Assembly (NCBI GenBank): GCA_965215035.1
Contig: OZ244040.1
Coordinates: 248,001-312,000 of the forward strand
Source: Azophilus sp965215035
GTDB lineage: Bacteria; Pseudomonadota; Gammaproteobacteria; Pseudomonadales; Azotimanducaceae
Direction: 5' to 3'
DNA length: 64,000 nt
How positions within the stretch are numbered: position 1 is the stretch's first letter; every line of letters begins with the position of its first letter. Shown piece by piece: positions 45,063 through 54,248 of this stretch. The translations under genes were made by a program, and so were the position numbers. Under the pieces are notes generated by a model that was not told the origin of the DNA, searched no databases, and saw only the letters and a list, made by a program, of their open reading frames with translations.

Positions 45063-46033
45063 ACCCGGTACTTGATGCCCAAAAGGTCACCAAGCACTTC
45101 CCGGCCGGCCGCAATCAGTGGGTGCGGGCGGTGGACGATGTCAGCCTGTCCATCGGCGAACAGGAAATCGTCGGCCTAGTGGGTGAGTCCGGCTCCGGCA
45201 AGTCGACATTCGGCAAGGCCATTCTGGGCCTGCACGACAAGACCGCCGGCACCGTGATATTCAAGGGCGAGACCCTGCCGCAACGCTACGCACCGGCCGA
45301 CTTTCAGCGCTACGCCCAGCGCATGCAGATGATCTTTCAGGATCCGTACTCCTCGTTGAACCCGCGCATGACCGTGGGCGAGATCGTCGGCGAGGGGCTG
45401 CGGCTACACGAGCGCATCGGTGGCCGGGAAATTCGCGACCGGGTCGCCGAGTGGTTGCTGCGCGTCGGCTTGCAGGCCGACCACATGGCGCGCTATCCCC
45501 ACGAGTTCTCGGGCGGCCAGCGGCAGCGCATCGGCGTTGCCCGCGCACTGATTCTCCGGCCGGAATTCGTCGTATGCGACGAACCCATTTCGGCCCTAGA
45601 CGTTTCCGTGCAGGCCCAGGTGGTCAACCTGCTCGATGAACTGAAAGCGTCGATGGGATTGACATTGCTGTTCATCGCCCACGATCTGTCCATGGTGCGC
45701 TATGTCAGTGACCGCATGGCGGTGATGTACCTCGGCACCCTAGTCGAGATCGGCGCGGCCGACGATGTCTTCTTTCGGCCCAAACACCCCTACACCGAGG
45801 CGCTGATCGGTTCCAATCCAGAGCCGGACCCGGCCTCGGAACGGCGTCGGGTATCCACCCATATTCGCGGCGAGATACCCTCGCCAATCAATATCCCGCC
45901 GGGCTGCCGGTTCGCCGGCCGCTGCCCCAGAGTCATGGACCTGTGCCGGGAACAGGCGCCGCCGTTGATTCCTCTCAAGGACCAATCCGGCGTACAGGAG
46001 AACCGGCAAGTCGCCTGCCACCTGTACGCCTGA
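45059..46033 (+). CDS. oppF: oligopeptide ABC transporter ATPase OppF
   Basis: 324 residues. Walker A is LVGESGSGKSTFGK, the Q-loop is QMIFQDPYSSLNPRMTVGE, the signature is HEFSGGQRQRIGVARAL and Walker B is FVVCDEPISALDVSVQ. The C-terminal CRFAGRCPRVMDLCREQ resembles that of OppD. It starts at GTG 45059 (GTGA overlap with oppD). It is the last gene of the run from the MoxR gene onward. Confidence 0.95.
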   Translation: MNPVLDAQKVTKHFPAGRNQWVRAVDDVSLSIGEQEIVGLVGESGSGKSTFGKAILGLHDKTAGTVIFKGETLPQRYAPADFQRYAQRMQMIFQDPYSSLNPRMTVGEIVGEGLRLHERIGGREIRDRVAEWLLRVGLQADHMARYPHEFSGGQRQRIGVARALILRPEFVVCDEPISALDVSVQAQVVNLLDELKASMGLTLLFIAHDLSMVRYVSDRMAVMYLGTLVEIGAADDVFFRPKHPYTEALIGSNPEPDPASERRRVSTHIRGEIPSPINIPPGCRFAGRCPRVMDLCREQAPPLIPLKDQSGVQENRQVACHLYA

Positions 46034-46047
46034 GGCGCGAATGCGCC
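46034..46047. terminator. short stem-loop between oppF and the TonB receptor gene
   Basis: GGCGC-GAAT-GCGCC follows the oppF stop immediately, between two convergent genes. There is no T-run, so only a weak or bidirectional terminator role is suggested. Confidence 0.3.
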
Positions 46048-46080
46048 GGTGCGAGGCCGGGCTTCCGCCACGGACTTAAG

Positions 46081-49000
46081 CTATAGGTTACCGAAGTTGA
46101 AGCGGAACGAGGCCCCAAACAGGCGCGGCTCGGTCAGGAAGTAGTTCCTGAAAAATCCAGACGTGTCCGACGTCAGGTACTTGCCCGTCACATTGTCGTC
46201 GTCGGCGATGTTGCGAACCCAGGCCTTCACCGTCCAGCGGCCATCGCCGCTCTCGTAGATGAGCGAGGCATTGTGTTGATCCCAGCTATCGATCTCATCG
46301 CCGACGGAATTGAACTCCCGGGCGTAGGAATCGCCCTGCCAGTAGTAATCCCAACGAGCGGTGAGCGAGCCGGCGATGGCCGCAACCTGCCAGGTGTAGG
46401 CGAGGCCGAGCCTTAGGGTGTGCTCCGGGGAATTCGGTAGCTGGTTGCCGTCTAGGTCCACCGGCAGCCCATCCAGGGTCTCGACACCCAACGCGTTCAG
46501 GAACCCCCTAGAGAAGTAGGCCGGAATGGAAACACCGTTGGCATTCGCCGGGTAGGAAACACTCTGCACCGTCGTGCCGTTGCGGATGTCCAGGGCCCCG
46601 CCGCCCGCCAGGGCCGCGTCGACCACGGCCTGGGTAATATGCGCTTCCCGCGCTATGTAGGTTACGCCTGTCAAGGAGCCCGGGTCGGTGTTCTTCAGCA
46701 GCACATAGTCTGAGTTGCCGGCGGTCCTGTTCAACGGGTCAAGCGACTGCGAGCCATCCACCTCCGCATTGAGCCAGCCGTACGCGAAATCCACCGCCGC
46801 GCCGGGCAGCGCCTCGGGGCGCCACAGCCCCTCGATCTCTATGCCCATGATGTCCGCATCGATGTTGTCGTTGATGGACGAGTTGTTGCGGATGCGCGTT
46901 ACCTGCAGGCCACCGTAGTCGTAGAGAAAGAACGAGCCGTTCAGCACCAGCCGCCCGTCCAGGAAGGTGTTCTTGGTTCCCAATTCGATGGCATCGACCT
47001 GTTCCGCATCGAAGGTGAACGACGACGTAGACTGAAAGGCGGGCGGAATGGCGGGGTTGAAGCCGCCGGGCTTGTAGCCTCGGCTGTAGAACCCGTAAAC
47101 CATGGAGTTGTTGTTAATCTGCCAGTCGATGCCGATACGGCCACTCACTTCCGTCCACTCCGCCTTGCTCGGGCTGCCGGTGACGAAACGTGTCTCGCCG
47201 AAGCCGGGGACCGGTGGTAGGGCACCGGCAATGGCGTTCCAGGCCGCAGTGGCCGCGGCGAGCCCCGGGTCGGCGGCGAGAGCGGCCGGGTCGCCGCTCA
47301 ACAACGCCGCCACCGTGCCCTGCAGAAGGGGCGGCAACGGCAGGGCCGCAATGGCGCCGGGAATGAATTCCGGCGGTAGCTGCCCCGCCGCCACCGCCGC
47401 GCCGATCTGCTGTGCGGCGCCAAGCGCCACGATACCGCCGATAGCCGTCGGCGCGTTCTCGGCATAGATGCCCTGGGCATCCCAGAATTCCAGTACCCTG
47501 GACGAAGACTCACTCAATGCGAGGGTGGGGTCGCTGGCCATGTCCACCATTTCCAGGAACAGCGGCGTGCGCACCCAGATTGGATTGGCGCCAAACAGCC
47601 CGCCGAGTGCCGCATTGGCATTGATTGAGTTGAACAGTACGCTGGTGTCGTTGACTTCCTTGTTGTCCTCGTTATAGCGCAACCCGGCGGTGATCTTGAC
47701 GGAATCGCTCAGGTCGAAGTACGCCTCGCCAAAAACCGCCCAACCGTCCTGGAGGTTACCTTCCCCGGGTTGGCTGGTATTGTTGAAAAAGCCCGGATAC
47801 AACGGCGGAAAGCCAAGCAACGGCGAGCCGTACACCGACACGATATCCAGGGTGTTGGCGAGCACGTAGTAGTCTCCGTGGACGGTGGAATCGTACAGGC
47901 TGGCACCCGCCTGCAGGTTGAACGGCCCATCCAATGTGGTATGGAAGCGGGCCTCCGCCGTCCAGTACTCAGTCTCCGTGTCGGTCTGGTCGTAGGAGAA
48001 CACCCGGGTCTGGTTAACCGGCAGAATGCAGCCGCCAAAAATCCCCGCGGTGCCATGCAGCAGGTTACAGGAGTCGGATTCCCAGTCGGCACCCGCAGAC
48101 AGGCCCGCCGGCTCGGATGTGGGCCACAAGCCCGCCGGATTGAGCGACGTGGCCGCAAGGTTGGGGCCAACATCCATCAGGTAGTCCTGCCGCGAGGCAT
48201 AGTCGCGGGTCTGGTAGGCACCGGATAGGTTCACCTGGAAGGTGTCGAAATCGTAGCTTAGGCCGAGGGTCCACAGGTCTTCCTCGTCATCGAATATCGG
48301 TTCGAAATCCGAATGCATCTCCCGGAAGCTGTCGATGGGCGGCTTCGGAAAGTTGTACATGGCTGGATTGGCGCCGTCCGCGCCCGGCGGCAGCGCACCC
48401 GCCAACGCGGCGAATATGCCGCCGGTGGTAGCCCCGAGATGCGGTTGGTCGAAGCCGAACCCGTCCGGCAGGCAACCCGTGGTGGGCAGCGTGTTGCGTG
48501 CGCAGATCTGGTTGGTGATGCGCGCCCGGTCGTCGTTTTCCCGGAAACGATTGTACTGAACCCAGAAGTCGGCTCGGTCGGTGGGCTGCCAGCGGAAAGT
48601 GGCCCGCAGGGCGGTCACATCGCGGCCATCGATATCATCGTCTATGCCGGGCAGGGTGCTGCCGTCGGTACCCGTTTGGCCATGGGCCAGATTTTTGGTG
48701 TACCCATCCCGGTCGAGCTTGAAGCCACCTAGGCGTAGCGCCGCGGTATCGCCAAGGGGAATATTCAACATGCCCTTGACGCGCCGGTGACTGTAGTCGC
48801 CGGCCTCTACATCTAGGAACCCCTTGGCGCTTTCGAATTCGGGCAACGCCGTAACGAAGTTGATGGCGCCGCCGGTGGCGTTACGGCCATACAACGTACC
48901 CTGGGGGCCGCGTAGAATCTCCACCCGTTCCATGTCGAAAAACTCGATGGTGTTGAGGTTCGTGGCCACGGGAATCTCGTTCAAATGCGCGGACACGCCG

Positions 49001-49329
49001 GCTTCTCCGGTGACACCGATCACCAGTCGCCCAATGCCCCGGATGCTAAAGCTCGAGTTCCCGAAATTGGTCGCCGTGAAGCTCACGCTCGGCGCGTTCA
49101 TCTGTAGATCCGACGGATTGATGACCTGCCTGTCCTCCAGCATGCCGCCGGTCAGGGCCGTCACCGCGATGGGCACGTCCTGGATGCTCTCGGCCGTGCG
49201 CTGGGCGGTGACAATAACTTCCTCGATCGCGTCGACATCCTGGGCCAGAACCAGGAACGGTGCCCACAGGGCGCAGGCACCGGCAAGGACGGCGAGTTTT
49301 TGAACGCCGATGGAACTCTCCATGGTCAT
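46081..49329 (-). CDS. large TonB-dependent receptor
   Basis: 1082 residues, well above the 700-800 usual for the family. The signal peptide is MESSIGVQKLAVLAGACALW followed by APFLVLAQ. Then comes EEVIVTAQRTAESIQDVPIA (TonB-box/plug start) and VEILRGPQGTLYGRNATGGA (plug end). The barrel ends in LFGASFRFNFGNL, near a C-terminal aromatic. Residues about 620-710 form an Ala/Leu/Pro-rich stretch (GAAQQIGAAVAAGQLPPEF, then ALPLPPLLQGTVAALL), which is unusual in a barrel and probably an extracellular loop. It resembles the FpvA/iron and sphingomonad-type receptors, substrate unknown. ATG at 49329 has GGGGAAAG upstream. Confidence 0.9.
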   Translation of the reverse strand: MTMESSIGVQKLAVLAGACALWAPFLVLAQDVDAIEEVIVTAQRTAESIQDVPIAVTALTGGMLEDRQVINPSDLQMNAPSVSFTATNFGNSSFSIRGIGRLVIGVTGEAGVSAHLNEIPVATNLNTIEFFDMERVEILRGPQGTLYGRNATGGAINFVTALPEFESAKGFLDVEAGDYSHRRVKGMLNIPLGDTAALRLGGFKLDRDGYTKNLAHGQTGTDGSTLPGIDDDIDGRDVTALRATFRWQPTDRADFWVQYNRFRENDDRARITNQICARNTLPTTGCLPDGFGFDQPHLGATTGGIFAALAGALPPGADGANPAMYNFPKPPIDSFREMHSDFEPIFDDEEDLWTLGLSYDFDTFQVNLSGAYQTRDYASRQDYLMDVGPNLAATSLNPAGLWPTSEPAGLSAGADWESDSCNLLHGTAGIFGGCILPVNQTRVFSYDQTDTETEYWTAEARFHTTLDGPFNLQAGASLYDSTVHGDYYVLANTLDIVSVYGSPLLGFPPLYPGFFNNTSQPGEGNLQDGWAVFGEAYFDLSDSVKITAGLRYNEDNKEVNDTSVLFNSINANAALGGLFGANPIWVRTPLFLEMVDMASDPTLALSESSSRVLEFWDAQGIYAENAPTAIGGIVALGAAQQIGAAVAAGQLPPEFIPGAIAALPLPPLLQGTVAALLSGDPAALAADPGLAAATAAWNAIAGALPPVPGFGETRFVTGSPSKAEWTEVSGRIGIDWQINNNSMVYGFYSRGYKPGGFNPAIPPAFQSTSSFTFDAEQVDAIELGTKNTFLDGRLVLNGSFFLYDYGGLQVTRIRNNSSINDNIDADIMGIEIEGLWRPEALPGAAVDFAYGWLNAEVDGSQSLDPLNRTAGNSDYVLLKNTDPGSLTGVTYIAREAHITQAVVDAALAGGGALDIRNGTTVQSVSYPANANGVSIPAYFSRGFLNALGVETLDGLPVDLDGNQLPNSPEHTLRLGLAYTWQVAAIAGSLTARWDYYWQGDSYAREFNSVGDEIDSWDQHNASLIYESGDGRWTVKAWVRNIADDDNVTGKYLTSDTSGFFRNYFLTEPRLFGASFRFNFGNL

Positions 49330-49656
49330 AATCTTTCCCCTTAAACATTCCCTAGGCACTATCGCCCCTAAGCCCTTATAGGCGCGTAGGCGGCCACTGT
49401 CAAACGACAAACCACAGGGCGAATCGGTTCCCCAATCCCTTGATAGGGAACGGTCGGGCACACAGGAAATCCAAGCGCTTGCGGTACCCCTGACGCGACG
49501 CCGAGCTACCGGACGGAAGTCTTCTTGAACACCCGTTGCGTGCGGAGCGGCTAATTCGCTGGAATGCTTGGAAGCCCGACGCGCCGGGCTCCCGTCCCAC
49601 ACGGAACCACCCTTGGTATGGCCGGCGCAGTTGGACGTGGCCGGTGCGAAGGTGCC
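49330..49656. other. 327-bp gap between the two receptor genes
   Basis: The segment must hold the promoter for the downstream receptor on the minus strand and any terminator of the upstream one. I find no gene, repeat-family member or clear terminator hairpin in it. Confidence 0.5.
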
Positions 49657-51981
49657 CTAGCGCAGGTTGGCCCGCAACGTCAATCCATAGGTGCGGGGCG
49701 GGTTCACGAAGGTATGCCAACTGCCCGCCTGAAAAACAGAGTCGAACACCAGCGTGTTAACCCGCTTGTCGGCGAGGTTGCGGCCCCACAGTATTACCTC
49801 GTAGCGGCCGTCGGCCGTGCCTATGCCCGCCTGGGCGTTGTACAGGTCGTAGGCACCCCGCACCTTCTGCGGGTGATCTAGGTCGGACCCGGTATTGACC
49901 TCTCCGATATGCGACCAGTTCAGGTTGAACAGCCAGCGCAGGCCCGTGCCGGGAATCTCCCGGTCAACGATAATCGATGCGCTGCCCTGCCACAGCGGCG
50001 ATTGCGTCAACCGTCGGTCCGCGAGATGGGCATTCGCCGCTACCAGGTCGTCTCCATAGCGCGCATCCGCATAGGTGGCCCCCATGCTGATAAACAGGCC
50101 ATCGCCAAGGGTGAGCCAGGACTCCACTTCCACGCCCTTGGAGACGGCTTCCTTCACATTGCCGACCGTAAAACCAAGCCCCGTGAAGGTATTGAGCTGA
50201 AAATCGTCGAATACCGTGTAGAAGAGGGCGCTGTTGAGGGTCAGCCGACGGTCGAGGAGCCGCGCTTTCAGGCCGAGTTCGAAGGAATCCGAGGTTTCCG
50301 GGTTGAACCGGCTTTGGTCGACGAAGTCGCCGTTGGCATCGCGGTTGCCGACGGCTTCCTGGTCGAGATTGAAGCCGCCCGCCTTGTAGCCCCGGCTGTA
50401 GCTGGCGTATAGGTTGACGTCTTCGCTCATCCGCCAAGCGGCCTTGAGGGTACCCGTGGCTTCGTTCTCCCGCTCCTTGTTGTTGTAGCTTGCGTTGTCG
50501 CAAAGCGACCCGATGGGCACGAAATTGCAGAACGGATCGCTGATGGCCTCGCCGAAGGCCGCGCCATTGATGATGGCGCCGGCGTCTTTCTTCTCCGTCG
50601 AGTAGCGGAACCCCACCGTCACATCGAATTGCGGGCCCACATGCCAGGTATTGTGCGTGAACATCGACCAGCCATTGGTATCGGAAAAGTAGAGCGCGTC
50701 GTAACCCTGTCCGGGCGCCCCCCGCCCTGCCGGGTCCCCGGCCAACAGCGGCGCCACGGCCGGCACGCCGATGAGGTTGGCGACATAGGTGTGACCATCG
50801 TTGGACAGCGCGACTATCTCGTCGGATTCCAGATCCTCCGTGTAGACGTAGACTCCGAAAAGCCACGAAAAGTTTTCATTTTCCCCGTAGAGCTGAAATT
50901 CTTGGGAGAAATTCTCGAAGTATTCGTCCGTAAGCTGGGGGTATAGGATGTCCGCGCCGGCAAAGTCGATATCCTGGGCGCGGGCGACCCGGTAGTCCCG
51001 ATAGGCGGTGATGGACCTGAAGGTCGCGCGGTCGCCGACTTCCCACAGCACGTCCAACGACAGGCCCCAATCCTCCACATCCTCGTAGGGCTCGAAGTTC
51101 ACGCCCACCCGCGCATCCCCATCGACTTCGAAGGGCGTGATGTCGCCACCGAGAGCGGCGACCAGCGGGCTCGTCGGGCCGGTGATCCAGAACGCCGCCG
51201 GGCAGCAGGATTCGTCCTTTTCCGTGTAGTCGCCAATGAACCGTATCTCCAGGGTCTCGTTCGGCGTCCATAGGAGTTGGCCCCGCAGGTTGTGCCGGTC
51301 GCGGTTGTCATAGGCCTCGTTGGAGACGATGTCTTCATAGAAGCCGTCGCGTTCCCGGTACGCGTAGCTAACCCGCCCCGCCAGCACATCCTCCGCCAAC
51401 ACGGCATTGCCTACCAGGCCCAGTTCCCGCGAATCCAGGTTGCCGAGCCCCAGGGTCACGCCTAGGCTGTTCTCGAACTCCGGCCGGCGGGTTATGACAT
51501 TGACCGCCCCGGCCACGGTGTTCTTGCCGAACAGGGTGCCTTGGGGGCCGCGCAGAATTTCCACCCGGTCGATATCGGGCAAATCATTGAAGGCGAGCCC
51601 GGCGCGAGAGCGGTAGACGCCGTCGATGAAGGTGCCCACCGCGGCCTCGAGGCCCGGGTTGTTGCCCGTGGTACCCACGCCGCGAATACGCAAGGTACCG
51701 CCATTCGACGTGCTGTTGGAACTGTATACCGCAATCGAGGGGGAAACCTCCATCAGGCCATAGAGATCCTGCACGCCCCGGGCGGCGAGATCTTCCGCGC
51801 TGTATGCGGATACGGCAATGGGAACATCCTGGATTGATTCTTCACGCTTGGTCGCGGTGACGATAATCTCTTCAATCCGGTCATCGGCCGCCTGGGCGGC
51901 CGGCGCGGCTTCCGCCGCAGAAACGGTTTGCGGCAGCGCGAGTACACCCGCCGCGACAAAAAGGGGTAACGGTTTGCGCAT
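49657..51981 (-). CDS. TonB-dependent receptor
   Basis: 774 residues, normal for the family. The signal peptide is MRKPLPLFVAAGVLALPQTV with SAAEAA. The plug starts with EEIIVTATKREESIQDVPIA and contains VEILRGPQGTLFGKNTVAGA with VNVITRRPEF. The barrel includes YASYSRGYKAGGFNLDQE, a phrase common in the outer-membrane receptors abundant in marine and sphingomonad bacteria. It ends in RTYGLTLRANLR, so the last residue is Arg where these barrels usually end in Phe or Trp. AAGGAGAGGAG precedes the ATG at 51981; a family D element ends 17 bases upstream of this ATG. Confidence 0.92.
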   Translation of the reverse strand: MRKPLPLFVAAGVLALPQTVSAAEAAPAAQAADDRIEEIIVTATKREESIQDVPIAVSAYSAEDLAARGVQDLYGLMEVSPSIAVYSSNSTSNGGTLRIRGVGTTGNNPGLEAAVGTFIDGVYRSRAGLAFNDLPDIDRVEILRGPQGTLFGKNTVAGAVNVITRRPEFENSLGVTLGLGNLDSRELGLVGNAVLAEDVLAGRVSYAYRERDGFYEDIVSNEAYDNRDRHNLRGQLLWTPNETLEIRFIGDYTEKDESCCPAAFWITGPTSPLVAALGGDITPFEVDGDARVGVNFEPYEDVEDWGLSLDVLWEVGDRATFRSITAYRDYRVARAQDIDFAGADILYPQLTDEYFENFSQEFQLYGENENFSWLFGVYVYTEDLESDEIVALSNDGHTYVANLIGVPAVAPLLAGDPAGRGAPGQGYDALYFSDTNGWSMFTHNTWHVGPQFDVTVGFRYSTEKKDAGAIINGAAFGEAISDPFCNFVPIGSLCDNASYNNKERENEATGTLKAAWRMSEDVNLYASYSRGYKAGGFNLDQEAVGNRDANGDFVDQSRFNPETSDSFELGLKARLLDRRLTLNSALFYTVFDDFQLNTFTGLGFTVGNVKEAVSKGVEVESWLTLGDGLFISMGATYADARYGDDLVAANAHLADRRLTQSPLWQGSASIIVDREIPGTGLRWLFNLNWSHIGEVNTGSDLDHPQKVRGAYDLYNAQAGIGTADGRYEVILWGRNLADKRVNTLVFDSVFQAGSWHTFVNPPRTYGLTLRANLR

Positions 51982-51998
51982 GATTCTCCTCTCCTTAG

Positions 51999-52148
51999 CA
52001 GGGCCATCCCAAAGTCACCTATTAGCCTTAGGTCAAACCCTATATAGATCGTTTACAAACGTTTTTCGTAAAACTCGGCAATAGTTTTCGGAACCTAATG
52101 AATTTTCTGAAACTTCATCTCAAGAGCGAACACTTTGGGATGGTCTTG
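51999..52148 (+). mobile_element. family D element, copy 3
   Basis: About 150 bp, same orientation as copy 1. The left end is CAGGGCCATCCCAAAG and the complement of the right end is CAAGACCATCCCAAAG. It aligns with the other two copies throughout, including the ATCTCAAGAGC block. It lies directly upstream of the ribosome-binding site of the TonB receptor gene. The 136 bp from here to the Nudix gene end show no feature. Confidence 0.87.
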
Positions 52149-52284
52149 GCCTCTCCTTGGCAACCCCACGCAGCCCTCCCCCCGGAGCTCAGAGTCACGG
52201 TTTCAAGCTTGGCGGGAGATACCCCATCCAACACGGAAGGACACCGCCGAAACCTCGCCACAATAGGTAGGCACCCGGCGAGTG

Positions 52285-52848
52285 TCAATAGTATCCGCGG
52301 CCGGGCCAATGCCGGCGCCAGACCCGCCACTTGCGCCGCAACCGGAGCAGCGATTCCTCGCTGCTATAGGCCTCTAGGTTGTGCATGGCAACCCAGGCAA
52401 GGGCATGGGACTCCGGGCCGACCCTAAATGCCTCGGAGCGCGCGGCCAGGGCATAGCGCAGGTCGTAGTGGCGATGCGCCGGCACCTTCCCGTGCGGTGG
52501 GATCTCGTGGATGTCGATATCCATGGGGTGGGCGGAGCGGGCAACCAGGTCGAGGCCCGACTCCTCCCGCGCCTCCCGGAGCGCCACGGCGAGCCCGTCC
52601 GGCTTGCCGTCGCTGTGGCCGCCGAGTTGGAGCCAGCGGCCAAGCTTCCTATGATGGGTCAACAGCACGCGCCGCCCGCTCCGGTCCACGACCCAGGCAC
52701 TCGCGGTAACGTGGCCGGGAAGGCAGGCGCGCTCGAAACAGTGCCGGTGACGCCGCACGAAATCGCGAAACCGCCGGGCCGTTGCCGCCTCCCCGGGAAA
52801 GCGGCGGGCATAGGCGTCAAGTTCGGCGATGAGTTTGCCCCGGTGCAT
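52285..52848 (-). CDS. Nudix hydrolase
   Basis: 187 residues. The Nudix box is GGHSDGKPDGLAVALREARE followed by ESGLDLV, with all metal-binding glutamates present (REARExSG core). VTASAWVVDRSGRRVLLTHH before it and the N-terminal helical part (FRDFVRRHRHCFERACLPGH) match a proteobacterial Nudix subgroup with no assigned substrate. It diverges from the ABM-domain gene. Confidence 0.88.
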   Translation of the reverse strand: MHRGKLIAELDAYARRFPGEAATARRFRDFVRRHRHCFERACLPGHVTASAWVVDRSGRRVLLTHHRKLGRWLQLGGHSDGKPDGLAVALREAREESGLDLVARSAHPMDIDIHEIPPHGKVPAHRHYDLRYALAARSEAFRVGPESHALAWVAMHNLEAYSSEESLLRLRRKWRVWRRHWPGRGYY

Positions 52849-52886
52849 CGAGTTGCTATATCTTGGCGCCTTTTGCGGAGGACCCC

Positions 52887-53171
52887 ATGATAGCCGTGAT
52901 CGCCAAGCTTAAGGTCGCTGCGGGCAAGGAAGCGCCTTTCGAAGCGGCCATGTCCAACCTCGCCGCGCAGGTTCGGGCCAAGGAGCCCGGCAACCACCTG
53001 TATTCGCTGTGCCGGGACGAGGACGGCAACTACTTGATGCTGGAGTTGTACGACAGCGAGGCGGATATCGACGCGCACGGCAAGTCGGAGCACTTCAAGG
53101 CCGCCGCCGCGAGCTTCCAGGGGCTGATGTCCGGGCCGCCCGAAATTCAGCGCCTGAAGGTTATCGCCTAG
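52887..53171 (+). CDS. ABM-domain putative monooxygenase (YgiN-like)
   Basis: 94 residues forming one dimeric ferredoxin-like antibiotic biosynthesis monooxygenase domain: MIAVIAKLKVAAGKEAPFEA, a central HLYSLCRDEDGNYLMLELYD and HGKSEHFKAAAASF. Such proteins act as cofactor-free quinol or polyketide oxygenases, or as regulators of quinone pools. GGAGG lies 6 bases before the ATG at 52887. It converges with mhpE (6-base gap). Confidence 0.87.
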   Translation: MIAVIAKLKVAAGKEAPFEAAMSNLAAQVRAKEPGNHLYSLCRDEDGNYLMLELYDSEADIDAHGKSEHFKAAAASFQGLMSGPPEIQRLKVIA

Positions 53172-53177
53172 GCGTTT

Positions 53178-54248
53178 TCACCCCGCCGGTTCAGGCACCG
53201 ATTCCCTCTGCTTGACCAGGTCGAGCGCCACATCGACGATCATATCCTCCTGGCCGCCGACCATGCCGCGCCTGCCCAGTTCCACCAGCACTTCCCGCAC
53301 ATCCAGCCCGTGGTCGGCCGCCGCCTTTTCCGCGTGGCGCAGGAAGGACGAATAGACGCCCGCATAGCCTAGAGAGAGCGTCTCGCGGTCCACGCGCACG
53401 GGACGGTCCTGCAGCGGGCGCACCAGGTCTTCGGCGGCGTCCATCAGCCGATACAGGTCGCAACCATGGCACCAGCCCTTGCGCTCCGCCGCGGCTATGA
53501 AGACCTCCAGCGGCGCGTTGCCCGCACCGGCGCCCATGCCGGCCAGGGACGCATCCACCCGCCGCGCGCCCGCCTGCACGGCGACTATGGAATTGGCCAC
53601 GCCCAGGGACAGGTTGTGATGGGCGTGTATGCCCCGCTCCGTCTGTTCCGATAGCACCGCATCGTAGGCCTCGAGCCGCTCGCGATAGCCATCCATATCC
53701 AGTGCGCCGCCGGAATCCGTCACGTAGACGCACTGGGCACCGTAGGATTCCATGAGCCTAGCCTGCCGGGCCAGCGCCTCGGGCGGGCTCATATGGCTCA
53801 TCATCAGGAAACCAACAGTGTCCATGCCCAGTTCCCGGGCCATGGCGATATGCTGTTTGGCCACATCCGCCTCGGTGCAGTGGGTCGCCACGCGCACCGA
53901 GCGCACACCGGCGGCATAGGCCCGCCCGAGTTCCTCCTTAGTGGCGATGCCGGGCAGAATCAGTGTGGTGACGACCGCGCGCTGCACCACATCGGTTACC
54001 GCCTCGATCCACTCCCAGTCGGTATGCGCCCCGAACCCGTAGTTGAAGCTACCGCCATTGAGCCCGTCGCCATGCGCGATCTCGATGGCGTCGACGCCGG
54101 CCTCGTCCAACGCCCGGGCAATCCTGGCGACATGATCGATTCCGTAGCGATGGCGAATCGCATGCATGCCGTCCCGCAGCGTCACGTCCTGCACGTAGAT
54201 CTTCTGCTGGGTCGGGTCGGTGATCTTCCCGGTTCCGGGGCCGCTCAT
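53178..54248 (-). CDS. mhpE: 4-hydroxy-2-oxovalerate aldolase
   Basis: 356 residues of the DRE-TIM/HMGL-like aldolases. The metal-binding start is VQDVTLRDGMHAIRHRYG, later GVDAIEIAHGDGLNGGSFNY, and the metal histidines are in HAHHNLSLGVANSI. The C-terminal communication domain needed for channelling (DREtlslGYAGVYSSFLRHA region) is present. It cleaves 4-hydroxy-2-oxovalerate to pyruvate and acetaldehyde and passes the aldehyde to the dehydrogenase encoded directly upstream, with which it overlaps by four bases (ATGA). mhpE, bphI and tesG-type names are used for this gene. Confidence 0.96.
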   Translation of the reverse strand: MSGPGTGKITDPTQQKIYVQDVTLRDGMHAIRHRYGIDHVARIARALDEAGVDAIEIAHGDGLNGGSFNYGFGAHTDWEWIEAVTDVVQRAVVTTLILPGIATKEELGRAYAAGVRSVRVATHCTEADVAKQHIAMARELGMDTVGFLMMSHMSPPEALARQARLMESYGAQCVYVTDSGGALDMDGYRERLEAYDAVLSEQTERGIHAHHNLSLGVANSIVAVQAGARRVDASLAGMGAGAGNAPLEVFIAAAERKGWCHGCDLYRLMDAAEDLVRPLQDRPVRVDRETLSLGYAGVYSSFLRHAEKAAADHGLDVREVLVELGRRGMVGGQEDMIVDVALDLVKQRESVPEPAG

